Shown: positions 1-6,617 of the stretch, in pieces
Layout of the letters: every line of letters begins with the position of its first letter
How positions within the stretch are numbered: the first letter of the stretch is position 1
NCBI GenBank assembly: GCA_039815415.1
Contig: JBCBZH010000178.1
Span: 1-9,151 of the forward strand
Origin: JBCBZH01 sp039815415
Lineage (GTDB): Bacteria > Bacteroidota > Rhodothermia > Rhodothermales > Rubricoccaceae
Direction: 5' to 3'
DNA: 9,151 nucleotides
Position numbers and translations under genes: made by a program
The notes under the pieces: generated by a model
Database searches by the model: none
What the model saw: the letters and a program-made list of their open reading frames with translations, nothing else
Told to the model about the DNA's origin: nothing

Positions 1-459
1 GACCGAGGGGTAGAGCGTCGGATCGGCGTAGCTGTAGGTCTCGGAGGCATAGCCCGGATACTCCCCGTAGTACTCTTCGTAGGCATCGATGGCCTCGTCG
101 TAGTCCGTGTACGATGCCTCGGTGGTTGTCACCTCACCCTGACCATAGTCGTAGCGCGAGACCACGATGGCGTTGGGGTCGATCTCGGTGGTGTCCGCAG
201 CCATGGTCCAGGCGCTCTGGGAGACGCCCTCATCTGCAGCAGCCGTAAAGGGAACCGCCTCGTCTGTGACCTCGCTGCTATCGGCGTACGGATTTTCCGG
301 GACCTCGAAGGTCGCCGCCAGCCCGATGCGCGGCTCCACGGCGCTGGCGTCCACGGTCGGCTCCGGCTCGACCGCGTTTCGAGAAGAGGAGCACCCGGAG
401 ACGACGGCCACCAGCACAGCGATCAGCGCAAGGTGGCGGACAACGGAACGAACAGGCAT
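1..459 (-). CDS. Putative tyrosine-rich lipoprotein (3' part cut off)
   Basis: The reading frame is open from ATG at 459 down to the window edge (153 codons, no stop), so the C-terminus lies outside. The N-terminus is a textbook lipoprotein signal: MPVR with arginines at residues 4 and 8, a hydrophobic core at about residues 10-20, and a lipobox VSGC ending at Cys23, followed by a serine-rich SSSR linker. Export and lipid anchoring in the cell envelope are therefore expected. The mature part is acidic (many Glu/Asp). From about residue 99 on it becomes very tyrosine-rich, with 12 Tyr in about 55 residues in patterns such as DAYEEYYGEYPGYAS. I do not recognise a domain and assign no function. 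The gene is transcribed away from proS, with about 209 bases between the two starts. No clear Shine-Dalgarno sequence precedes the ATG. The lipoprotein call is well supported; the role is unknown. Confidence 0.8.
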   Translation of the reverse strand, partial: MPVRSVVRHLALIAVLVAVVSGCSSSRNAVEPEPTVDASAVEPRIGLAATFEVPENPYADSSEVTDEAVPFTAAADEGVSQSAWTMAADTTEIDPNAIVVSRYDYGQGEVTTTEASYTDYDEAIDAYEEYYGEYPGYASETYSYADPTLYPSV

Positions 460-668
460 AGCAGTCGGGGTGAAACGCAGAGCGAGGGCGCGGAGGCGAA
501 GGTCTGCAAGGACACCGGTAAATTCACCGGCTCTGCCGGTTCAGCCGCGCCCGGCATCGGTAGAGTAACGGATTGCCCCCCGAAAAACACAATCGGGACC
601 CGAGGGCATCGCCAGCTCGATGCATACGCTTCGCGTTGCTGGACGTTCTCCGGTCCCCGCTTCCCGCC
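460..668. promoter_or_regulatory. Divergent intergenic region between lipoprotein gene and proS
   Basis: These 209 bases separate two divergently oriented genes and should hold both promoters, but I cannot assign a convincing -35/-10 or Bacteroidota-type pair. Visible structure: an ACCGGT palindrome at 514-519, followed by a tight hairpin ACCGGC-TCT-GCCGGT at 526-540; a short inverted repeat GATTG/CAATC at 570-574 and 590-594; and one exact copy of the dispersed 11-mer CGCCAGCTCGA at 610-620. An in-frame ATG at 573 would lengthen ProS by 32 residues, but that stretch looks unlike the family and probably is leader. Confidence 0.4.
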
Positions 669-2147
669 ATGGCTGAACGCATCACCCCTCGAGCTGACGA
701 CTACGCCCAGTGGTATCAGGATGTCATCCGCGCCGCAAAGCTGGCGGAAACATCCCCTGTCCGCGGCTCGATGGTGATGCCGCCCAATGGGTATGAGCTG
801 TGGGAGAACATGCAGCGTGCCCTGGACGACATGTTCAAGGCGACAGGCCACCGCAATGCCTACTTCCCGCTCTTCATTCCCAAGAGCTTCCTTGCCAAAG
901 AAGCCGAGCACGTCGATGGCTTCGCGAAGGAGTGCGCGGTCGTCACCCACTACCGGCTGAAGGAGGACGATGGGGACCTGATTGTGGACCCGGATGCCCA
1001 GCTCGAGGAGCCTCTCGTGGTACGCCCGACCTCCGAGACCATTATCTGGGACACCTACTCCCGCTGGATTCAGAGCTGGCGCGACCTTCCGGTGAAGCTC
1101 AATCAGTGGGCCAATGTGGTCCGTTGGGAGATGCGCACGCGCCTCTTCCTTCGCACCGCCGAGTTCCTCTGGCAGGAGGGCCACACCGCCCATGCCACCG
1201 AGGCCGAGGCCATCGAGGAGACCCGGACGATGCTCGATGTCTATGCCACGTTCGCCGAGGAGTGGATGGCGATGCCCGTGTTGAAGGGCGTCAAGACCGC
1301 CGCCGAGCGTTTCCCCGGCGCTGTGGACACGTATTGCATCGAGGCGCTGATGCAAGACGGCAAAGCGCTTCAGGCCGGAACCAGCCACTTCCTCGGCCAG
1401 AACTTCGCCAAGGCCTTCGACTGCACCTTCCAAAACCAGGACAACGAGCCCGAGCACGTCTGGGCCACAAGCTGGGGCGTCAGCACACGCCTCATCGGTG
1501 CCCTCATCATGACCCACGGCGACGACCAGGGTGTGGTGATGCCGCCCAAGCTGGCGCCGGTCCAAGTCGCCATCGTGCCGATCACCCGCAAAAACGGCGA
1601 CAACGAAGCCGTCCTGAACGCCGCCACGGAGATGCGCGACGCTCTCCAAGGCGCAGGCTGCCGCGTGGTCCTGGACGACCGTGACCAGTACCGTCCGGGC
1701 TGGAAGTTTGCCCAGTACGAAGTCGAAGGCGTCCCCGTCCGGCTGGCGATTGGACCGCGCGACGTGGAGAACGGCGCTGCCGAGTTGGCGCGTCGCGACA
1801 CGGGCGAGAAGAGCACCGTCAGCCAGCGAGAGATCGTTCAGCACGTCCGTACGGCCCTGCATGAGGTCCAGGCCGGGCTGTTCCACCGGGCGCTCCAGCA
1901 CCGCAGGGAGAACACGCACCTCGTGGACGACTACGACCGGTTCAAGGAGGTGGTGGATGGCGGCGGCTTCGCCGTGATGCACTGGGATGGCACTGCCGAA
2001 ACGGAGTCCAGGATCAAGGAGGAAACCAAGGCCACCATCCGCTGCATTCCCTTCCCCGGCCAGATCGACGGCACCGACGAGCCCGGCACGGACCCGGTCT
2101 CCGGCCAGCCCGCCGAGGGCCGCGTGGTCTACGCGAAGGCGTATTAG
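669..2147 (+). CDS. proS: Proline--tRNA ligase (short, class II)
   Basis: Encodes 492 residues of cytoplasmic prolyl-tRNA synthetase, which activates proline with ATP and charges tRNA-Pro. The ATG at 669 gives MAERITPRADDYAQWY, the usual start of the family; an upstream in-frame ATG at 573 would add an atypical 32-residue stretch. Class II signatures are visible: RPTSET at residues 119-124; motif 2 beginning RWEMRTRLF at 152 and continuing through FLWQEGHTAH; GTSHFLGQNFAKAF; and the motif 3 region GVSTRLIGALIMTHGDDQG. An anticodon-binding domain (VAIVPI, DDRDQYRPGWKF) and the C-terminal domain follow. The length and the lack of an inserted editing domain match the archaeal/eukaryote-like short form (Thermus-type), not the long E. 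coli form. The protein ends in Tyr492 (YAKAY), the conserved terminal tyrosine of this form. The four zinc-binding cysteines of the Thermus enzyme are not present (HWDGTAETE at 438 and a cysteine-free tail after Cys459), which I recall as common in Bacteroidota. A lone housekeeping gene. Confidence 0.96.
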   Translation: MAERITPRADDYAQWYQDVIRAAKLAETSPVRGSMVMPPNGYELWENMQRALDDMFKATGHRNAYFPLFIPKSFLAKEAEHVDGFAKECAVVTHYRLKEDDGDLIVDPDAQLEEPLVVRPTSETIIWDTYSRWIQSWRDLPVKLNQWANVVRWEMRTRLFLRTAEFLWQEGHTAHATEAEAIEETRTMLDVYATFAEEWMAMPVLKGVKTAAERFPGAVDTYCIEALMQDGKALQAGTSHFLGQNFAKAFDCTFQNQDNEPEHVWATSWGVSTRLIGALIMTHGDDQGVVMPPKLAPVQVAIVPITRKNGDNEAVLNAATEMRDALQGAGCRVVLDDRDQYRPGWKFAQYEVEGVPVRLAIGPRDVENGAAELARRDTGEKSTVSQREIVQHVRTALHEVQAGLFHRALQHRRENTHLVDDYDRFKEVVDGGGFAVMHWDGTAETESRIKEETKATIRCIPFPGQIDGTDEPGTDPVSGQPAEGRVVYAKAY

Positions 2148-2182
2148 GCGGACATGCGTGTGCACCACTCCCTCTCGTTGTA

Positions 2183-2204
2183 CCCCGACCGCAAAGGGAC
2201 GGGG
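2183..2204 (+). terminator. Weak hairpin downstream of proS
   Basis: CCCCG (2183-2187) pairs with CGGGG (2200-2204), and CC (2189-2190) can continue with GG (2197-2198) across one A-A mismatch, leaving a 6-base loop. It lies 36 bases after the proS stop codon. No T-tract follows, so a terminator role is only suggested by position. Confidence 0.25.
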
Positions 2205-2324
2205 CATAACGCGCGCTGCCGCGCTCGGGGATGGGGGAAGAGGGGTCTCAACCGGCTGCCTTCACCTCTATGGTCTGCCCAGCGGCACCTTGCCCCTCGC
2301 CAGCTCGAGGCTCGTTATGGCGTC

Positions 2325-2351
2325 CCCTCTCCCGAGGGAATAGGGTGAGGG
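2325..2351 (+). promoter_or_regulatory. Inverted repeat overlapping the presumed ribosome binding site of the PAP2-like gene
   Basis: CCCTC-T-CCC (2325-2333) can pair with GGG-T-GAGGG (2343-2351) with one T-T mismatch and a 9-base loop. The 3' arm contains most of GAGGGA (2347-2352), the only purine-rich SD-like sequence ahead of the GTG at 2357. If it folds in the mRNA, it would hide the ribosome binding site. Similar CCCTCTCCC-type inverted repeats occur as dispersed elements in many GC-rich genomes, so it may simply be a repeat. Confidence 0.3.
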
Positions 2352-2356
2352 ATTCC

Positions 2357-3097
2357 GTGCCTGACGTGGGCCGTTCCATCCCAGATCGACCCCGTGACTC
2401 GCCGAAGCACGACGAGCTGGCGACAGACCGCCAACAGCGCGGCTACCGAGTCGCCAACGCGGTCTCCTACATCCTCAACCCGTTGGTGCTGCCGCCGGTC
2501 GCCTTCGCGCTGCTGGATGCTCACTTCGGAGCCCCAGGCCTTGGGGTGCTGTGGACGTTTACGGTCTCAGCCGTGTTCTTCTGCTTCGTGCCACTGTTCT
2601 ACATCCTCGGGCTGGTGCGACGTGGCCGCGCTGAAAGCCTTGAGGTGCGCCGACGCGAGAGGCGAGTCGGGCCGTTTCTGGTGTCGCTGGGTTCGTACGC
2701 CATCGGAGCCATTCTACTGGGCCTCACGATAGATGGCCCTGCACGCCCGCTGATCCTGGCGTTCGCGTCCATCTACCCGATCAATACCGTTGTCCTGATG
2801 CTCATCAACACGCGGTGGAAGATCTCGCTCCACATGTCTGGGCTCGCAGCGTTCGTGGGCGTGCTGCTATTTGCAGCGCTGACCGTCTGGCGAGATCTCC
2901 CCAACGGCGTAGAGGGCGCGCTCACGCTGGCGACGGTCGGGCCGCTGGTTCTGCTGCTGCCGCTGCTGATGTGGGCGCGCGTCCGGGTGGGCGCCCATAC
3001 CATTGGCCAGGTCATCGCGGGGACGGCGTTCGGGCTGGTGGTGCCGTTGATGGAGCTGTATGTGGTGGTGTACGTGTGGTTGGATGTGGCGGGGTAA
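2357..3097 (+). CDS. PAP2-superfamily-like integral membrane protein
   Basis: Encodes about 246 residues from GTG at 2357 (MPDVGRSIPDRP); GTG at 2345 and ATG at 2231 are in frame but add non-conserved sequence. After a charged N-terminal tail (about residues 1-30) come several hydrophobic segments: NPLVLPPVAFALL, a long one around TVSAVFFCFVPLFYIL, YAIGAILLGLTI, a stretch around IYPINTVVLMLI, LAAFVGVLLFAAL, LVLLLPLLMW and a C-terminal one. The three PAP2 phosphatase motifs appear in altered form: RRRERRVGP (residues 98-106) for KX6RP, KISLHMSG (155-162) for PSGH, and ARVRVGAHTIGQ (207-218) for SRX5HX3D, where the final aspartate is replaced by Gln218. His159 and His214 are retained. In the family, members release phosphate from lipid pyrophosphates or phosphatidate in the membrane; whether this variant is catalytic is uncertain. 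It stands alone between proS and the cyanophycin genes with no visible link to either. Confidence 0.75.
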   Translation: MPDVGRSIPDRPRDSPKHDELATDRQQRGYRVANAVSYILNPLVLPPVAFALLDAHFGAPGLGVLWTFTVSAVFFCFVPLFYILGLVRRGRAESLEVRRRERRVGPFLVSLGSYAIGAILLGLTIDGPARPLILAFASIYPINTVVLMLINTRWKISLHMSGLAAFVGVLLFAALTVWRDLPNGVEGALTLATVGPLVLLLPLLMWARVRVGAHTIGQVIAGTAFGLVVPLMELYVVVYVWLDVAG

Positions 3098-3114
3098 GAG
3101 CGCCAGCTCGAAGG

Positions 3115-3148
3115 CCTGACAGGTTCCGAGACGCGATTCCGTGTCAGG
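3115..3148 (+). terminator. Inverted repeat after the PAP2-like gene
   Basis: CCTGACA (3115-3121) and TGTCAGG (3142-3148) are perfect complements with a 20-base loop, 17 bases after the stop codon. No T-tract follows, so it could be a factor-dependent terminator, a 3' stabilising stem, or chance. Confidence 0.3.
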
Positions 3149-3265
3149 GAGTAGCAGAGGTCATGTCCCAGCAGCTGGAGACGCCAGATCGGAAGGCCGA
3201 ACGCCCTTCACAGAGCGTTCACCAAGTCCACTCGACCCGTCTGTGCGACAATCCAGGCCCGGAAT

Positions 3266-3293
3266 TTGCCCGTTCACCACATTCTGGTATTGA
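3266..3293 (+). promoter_or_regulatory. Possible promoter ahead of the small membrane-peptide ORF
   Basis: TTGCCC (3266-3271) and TATTGA (3288-3293) are separated by 16 bases, resembling a sigma-70 -35/-10 pair, in a locally less GC-rich stretch about 60 bases before the ATG at 3356. Weak matches; Bacteroidota-type promoters differ from this consensus. Confidence 0.25.
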
Positions 3294-3355
3294 GACTGCA
3301 ACCTCTGCCGATATCGTACGAACGAGTCCCTATCTCTCAGCCGCCTCCTAGACCC

Positions 3356-3445
3356 ATGGTACTTGCGCTTCAACTCGCAGTGCCGGCGGCCCTGTTCGCG
3401 CTTCTCTTGCTCGCCGCTCGTCCACGCACTGCGTCCAAGAACTAA
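3356..3445 (+). CDS. Small hydrophobic peptide (29 aa), candidate single-span membrane microprotein
   Basis: An ATG at 3356 opens a 30-codon frame ending at TAA 3443-3445. The peptide starts MVLALQLAVPAALFALLLL, a single uninterrupted hydrophobic segment long enough to span a membrane, and ends in a short basic polar tail (ARPRTASKN). This positive C-terminal tail suggests the tail stays in the cytoplasm. The ORF is followed within 30 bases by the strongest hairpin in the window and preceded by a possible promoter, so it has the layout of a free-standing small transcription unit. There is no clear SD. I know no family for it; it might also be a leader peptide or a chance frame. Confidence 0.4.
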   Translation: MVLALQLAVPAALFALLLLAARPRTASKN

Positions 3446-3471
3446 GCCCCCCGGCAGCGCCCCCGGCCCCT

Positions 3472-3506
3472 CGCGCCCCGCCTGGCATCGTGCCCGGCGG
3501 GGCGCG
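3472..3506 (+). terminator. Strong GC-rich hairpin, probable terminator
   Basis: CGCGCCCCGCC (3472-3482) and GGCGGGGCGCG (3496-3506) form a perfect 11-bp stem. Inside it, GGC (3484-3486) pairs with GCC (3492-3494) around a 5-base loop, with a single T-C mismatch between the two stems. It is followed by GTGTGTTTGG, a poor T-tract. It comes 26 bases after the stop of the 29-aa ORF and about 220 bases before cphA, so it probably insulates cphA from upstream transcription. Confidence 0.65.
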
Positions 3507-3587
3507 GTGTGTTTGGAAGCCTGAGAACTCGCCAGCTCGAGAGCCGTGTGGAGACCAACGCCCCGTGACCTCGCCCACTCAACAGCC

Positions 3588-3633
3588 TCACCTCGAGCTG
3601 GCGCCCTGTCTCACCTCGAGCTGGCGCCCTGTC
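3588..3633. repeat. Perfect 23-bp tandem duplication
   Basis: Bases 3588-3610 and 3611-3633 are identical head-to-tail copies. Each unit starts TCACC, contains the reverse-oriented 11-mer TCGAGCTGGCG (at 3593-3603 and 3616-3626) and ends GCCCTGTC. It sits about 95 bases upstream of the proposed cphA start, where two spaced copies of a site on the same face of about two helical turns (23 bp) could bind a dimeric or cooperative regulator. A simple slippage duplication is equally possible. Confidence 0.7.
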
Positions 3634-3692
3634 TCCGTTTTCACGCATCCATCCTCCCTTTCTGCCCCGCCGCGCTTGCACCAGATCGTTCG

Positions 3693-3716
3693 GTGAAGTT
3701 CCTTGCGAGTCCCTGA
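3693..3716 (+). other. Seven-codon minicistron in frame with cphA
   Basis: GTG at 3693 followed by AAG TTC CTT GCG AGT CCC and TGA (3714-3716) would encode MKFLASP. It is in the same frame as cphA, and its stop lies 12 bases before the ACG at 3729 where CphA homology starts. It may be a translated leader that feeds ribosomes to the unusual cphA start, the remains of an earlier start cut off by a TGA mutation, or coincidence. Confidence 0.3.
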
Positions 3717-3728
3717 ACGACTCGCTGC

Positions 3729-6581
3729 ACGGAGATCCTCACGACCAACGTCTACGTCGGACCGAACCAGTACGCTGGGTTCCCGGTCATCCGCCACACC
3801 ATCGACCTCGGCATCCTCGAGGACTACCCCACGGCCAAGCTCGACGGGTTCGTGGACCGCTTGGTCGAGGCCCTGCCTGGCTTGCAGGAGCACGGTTGCT
3901 CCTACCGCGAGGCTGGCGGCTTCATCCGCCGCATGCGGGAGGACGAGGGGACGTGGCTGGGCCACGTCTGGGAGCACGTCGCCCTCGAGATTCAGTCCAT
4001 CGCAGGCCACGACGTCACCTTCGGGCGGACGCGTATGACCAACCGGCGCGAAGGCGAGTACGACTTGGTCTATGAGTACATGAACCGGGACGTCGGGCTG
4101 GCGGCGGGCGACCTGGGGCGCCGCCTGATCCTCGAGATCCTGCCACCGGAGATCCAGAAGCAGGTCAAGGGCGAGCCCGATCCGGATTACAACTGGGAGG
4201 AAGAGCGCGACGCCTTCATCCGGGCCGCCCAGCGCAAGGCGTTCGGCCCGAGCACGCAGTCCATCGTGGACGCTGCGGAAGACCGTGACATCCCGTGGAT
4301 TCGGCTCAACCCGTATTCCCTCGTTCAGTTTGGCCACGGGCGTCTTCAGAAGCGCATCCAGGCCACGGTAACCGGTGAGACGCGGCATATCGCTGTCGAG
4401 ATCGCCTCCGACAAGGAAGACACACGCAACCTGCTCTCGGCGGTCGGGCTGCCGGTGCCCCGCCAGCACCTGATCTACTCCATCGAAGGTGCCGTCGAGG
4501 CCGCCGAGTCGATTGGCTATCCGGTAGTGCTCAAACCGCTCAATGCCAACCACGGGCGTGGCGTCTCCATTCACCTGACCACGCAAGAGGAGGTCGAGAC
4601 GGCGTTCGGCGTGGCGAAGCAGCACGGCACCAGCCGGGGCGTGCTGGTGGAGAGCTACATCTCGGGCTACGATCACCGGATGCTGGTCGTGGACGGGCGC
4701 CTCGTAGCAGTCGCCAAGCGCGTGCCCGGTCATGTGGTCGGCGACGGTGAACACACCATCGACGAGCTGGTGGACATCGTCAACTCGGACCCGCGCCGGG
4801 GCGTGGGGCACGAGAAGACACTGACGAAGCTCCAGTTCGATGAGCAAGCCGAGCGCCTGATGGAAGCCGCCGGCCACACCCGTGAGACCATTCTTCCCGA
4901 AGGCGAGACGTTCTTCCTCCGCGAGACGGCCAACCTGTCCACAGGCGGCACCGCCATCGACCTGACCGATGTGGTCCACCCGGACAACCGCGCGATGGCC
5001 GTCCGGGCTGTGATGGCCGTCGGGCTGGACGTGGGCGGCGTGGACTTCCTCACCGATGACATCCGCGAGTCCTACAAGGACATCGGCGGCGCGATTGTGG
5101 AGGTCAATGCGGCTCCGGGCTTCCGGATGCACGTGGCGCCTAGTGAGGGTGAGCCGCGCGATGTGGCCGGCGCCGTGATGGATATGCTGTTCCCCCCCGG
5201 AACGCAGGCCCGGCTGCCCATCTGTGCCATCACAGGCACCAACGGCAAAACGACCACCACGCGCATGGTGTCGCACGTGCTCCAGATGGCAGGGATCGTG
5301 CCCGGCATGACGAGCACTGATGGCGTGTTCATCGACGGCCAGCTCACGGTGAAGGGCGACATGACGGGGCCGATGGGCGCCCGGACGGTCCTCCGCGACC
5401 CGATGGTGAGCGCGGCCGTGCTGGAGGTGGCCCGCGGCGGGCTGGTGCGCGCCGGAATGGGCGTTCGCTCGTGCGATGTGGCCGCCTGCCTCAACGTCTC
5501 CGCCGACCACCTCGGGCTGGGACGCATCGACACGCTCGACCAGCTCGCTGAGATCAAGCGCATCCCCATTGAGGCCGCCCGCGACACAGTGGTCCTCAAT
5601 GCTGACGACCCGCGCGTGCTGGCGATGGCCGAGCATACCGACGCCGACCATGTCTGCTATGTAACGATGGACGCTCAGCACGCCCTTGTGCGCGAGCACG
5701 TCCGCGAGGGCGGCCGTGCTGTGGTGCTCGAGCGCGGCGTGGCCGGTGAGATGATCACCATCTTTGACAAGGGTCGCCACATCCCGCTTCTCTGGACGCA
5801 CCTGATCCCAGCCACGCTCGAGGGCAAGGCGGTCCACAACGTGCAGAACGCCATGTTCGCGGCGGGCATCACGTACGCCCTCTCGGAGAACGACGATGTC
5901 TCGCTCACGCTCGACCAGATCCGCCACGGGCTCCGCACGTTCTCGACCAGCTTCTACGAGGCCCCAGGCCGCCTCAACGTGTTCGACGAGCACCCCTTCA
6001 AGGTCATCTTGGACTATGCTCACAACCCGGCGGCGGTCAAGGCCGTAGCCGACATGGTCAACCGGATGGACGTGACCGGTCGGCGGCTGATCGTGATGGC
6101 GGCTCCAGGCGATCGTCGCGACGAAGATGTGGTGGCCGTCGCCCAGGCCGCCGCGCCGTACTTCGACCACTTTGTGTGCAAACAGGACGACCGCCTCCGA
6201 GGCCGCGAGCACGGCCAGATCCCTGGCATGCTACGCGAGACTCTCCAGGCCAGTGGCATCGATGCCAGCCTCATCGATGTGGTGCCCGATGAGCAGGAGG
6301 CCATCGACCACGCCCTGCACTTGGCACGCCCCGGCGACCTGCTGGTGGTCCTCGGCGACAACATCACGCGGTCGTGGAAGCAGATCATCCGCTTCACTCC
6401 TCACGCAGGCGACGGCCAGGCTTCCGCTGCGCCTCCCAAGAGGGCCGCACCCGAGCCCCCAGCAGCGGAGCGCCTGTCCGAAGGCGAAACGTTCCGACTC
6501 CACGAGGGCCAGACCATCGTGAAGGATCACCGCGGCGTCCGGCTCGTAATGGCTGAGCCGCAGGACGAGGACGCCGACTAG
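3729..6581 (+). CDS. cphA: Cyanophycin synthetase
   Basis: Cytoplasmic enzyme that elongates cyanophycin (multi-L-arginyl-poly-L-aspartate) by adding Asp to the backbone and Arg to its side chain with ATP. With residue 1 at ACG 3729 it has 950 residues, slightly longer than the usual ~870-900 because of a C-terminal tail. Domains in order: an N-terminal domain (about 1-160, TEILTTNVYVGPN aligning with the familiar MKILxxxxLRGPN start, and HVWEH at 79-83, the HxxEH site reported as a primer-making hydrolase in some CphA1 enzymes); an ATP-grasp domain (about 200-480; VVLKPL with Lys269, NHGRGV, RRGVGHEKTLTKL, IVEVNAAPGFRMH); and a Mur-ligase domain with P-loop GTNGKTTTT (503-511), GPMGAR, LEVARGGLVR, DYAHNP (762-767) and GDNITRSW. 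The tail after about residue 890 is Ala/Pro-rich, then acidic, ending DEDAD. No ATG, GTG or TTG exists in frame between the TGA at 3714 and GTG 3852; starting at 3852 would remove 41 conserved residues. First gene of the cyanophycin locus. Confidence 0.96.
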   Translation, partial: TEILTTNVYVGPNQYAGFPVIRHTIDLGILEDYPTAKLDGFVDRLVEALPGLQEHGCSYREAGGFIRRMREDEGTWLGHVWEHVALEIQSIAGHDVTFGRTRMTNRREGEYDLVYEYMNRDVGLAAGDLGRRLILEILPPEIQKQVKGEPDPDYNWEEERDAFIRAAQRKAFGPSTQSIVDAAEDRDIPWIRLNPYSLVQFGHGRLQKRIQATVTGETRHIAVEIASDKEDTRNLLSAVGLPVPRQHLIYSIEGAVEAAESIGYPVVLKPLNANHGRGVSIHLTTQEEVETAFGVAKQHGTSRGVLVESYISGYDHRMLVVDGRLVAVAKRVPGHVVGDGEHTIDELVDIVNSDPRRGVGHEKTLTKLQFDEQAERLMEAAGHTRETILPEGETFFLRETANLSTGGTAIDLTDVVHPDNRAMAVRAVMAVGLDVGGVDFLTDDIRESYKDIGGAIVEVNAAPGFRMHVAPSEGEPRDVAGAVMDMLFPPGTQARLPICAITGTNGKTTTTRMVSHVLQMAGIVPGMTSTDGVFIDGQLTVKGDMTGPMGARTVLRDPMVSAAVLEVARGGLVRAGMGVRSCDVAACLNVSADHLGLGRIDTLDQLAEIKRIPIEAARDTVVLNADDPRVLAMAEHTDADHVCYVTMDAQHALVREHVREGGRAVVLERGVAGEMITIFDKGRHIPLLWTHLIPATLEGKAVHNVQNAMFAAGITYALSENDDVSLTLDQIRHGLRTFSTSFYEAPGRLNVFDEHPFKVILDYAHNPAAVKAVADMVNRMDVTGRRLIVMAAPGDRRDEDVVAVAQAAAPYFDHFVCKQDDRLRGREHGQIPGMLRETLQASGIDASLIDVVPDEQEAIDHALHLARPGDLLVVLGDNITRSWKQIIRFTPHAGDGQASAAPPKRAAPEPPAAERLSEGETFRLHEGQTIVKDHRGVRLVMAEPQDEDAD

Positions 6582-6617
6582 GATGAACTCGATTCGCCAG
6601 CCCGAGAGGGCGCCGAT

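Larger units (their letters stand above)
3098..3728. other. Long intergenic stretch upstream of cphA
   Basis: These 631 bases separate the PAP2-like gene from cphA. In order they hold: one 11-mer repeat (3101-3111), a 7-bp inverted repeat (3115-3148), a possible promoter (3266-3293), a 29-codon ORF (3356-3445), a strong GC hairpin (3472-3506), another 11-mer (3530-3540), a perfect 23-bp tandem duplication carrying two reverse-oriented 11-mers (3588-3633), a pyrimidine-rich stretch (about 3628-3670) and a 7-codon minicistron (3693-3716). A 62-codon open frame from ATG 3163 to 3351 shows no recognisable features and I do not call it a gene. Confidence 0.6.

Noticed and set aside
573..668. N-terminal extension of ProS from ATG 573
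   Set aside because: The added 32 residues are not family-like, whereas ATG 669 matches the usual N-terminus.
423..2207. Long minus-strand open frame (594 codons) opposite proS
   Set aside because: It is a codon-bias shadow of proS: no recognisable domain, odd His/Val/Gly-rich composition, and the sense strand is an unmistakable ProRS.
3163..3351. 62-codon plus-strand frame (starts MSQQLETPDRKAERP)
   Set aside because: Polar, low-information composition, no domain or clear ribosome binding site, and it overlaps a candidate promoter; not enough to call a gene.
3472..3633. CRISPR array
   Set aside because: There are only two adjacent 23-bp copies with no spacers between them, and no cas genes nearby.
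3588..6212. 874-codon minus-strand open frame opposite cphA
   Set aside because: Mirrors the GC-rich third codon positions of cphA; the His/Val/Asp-rich translation resembles no family.
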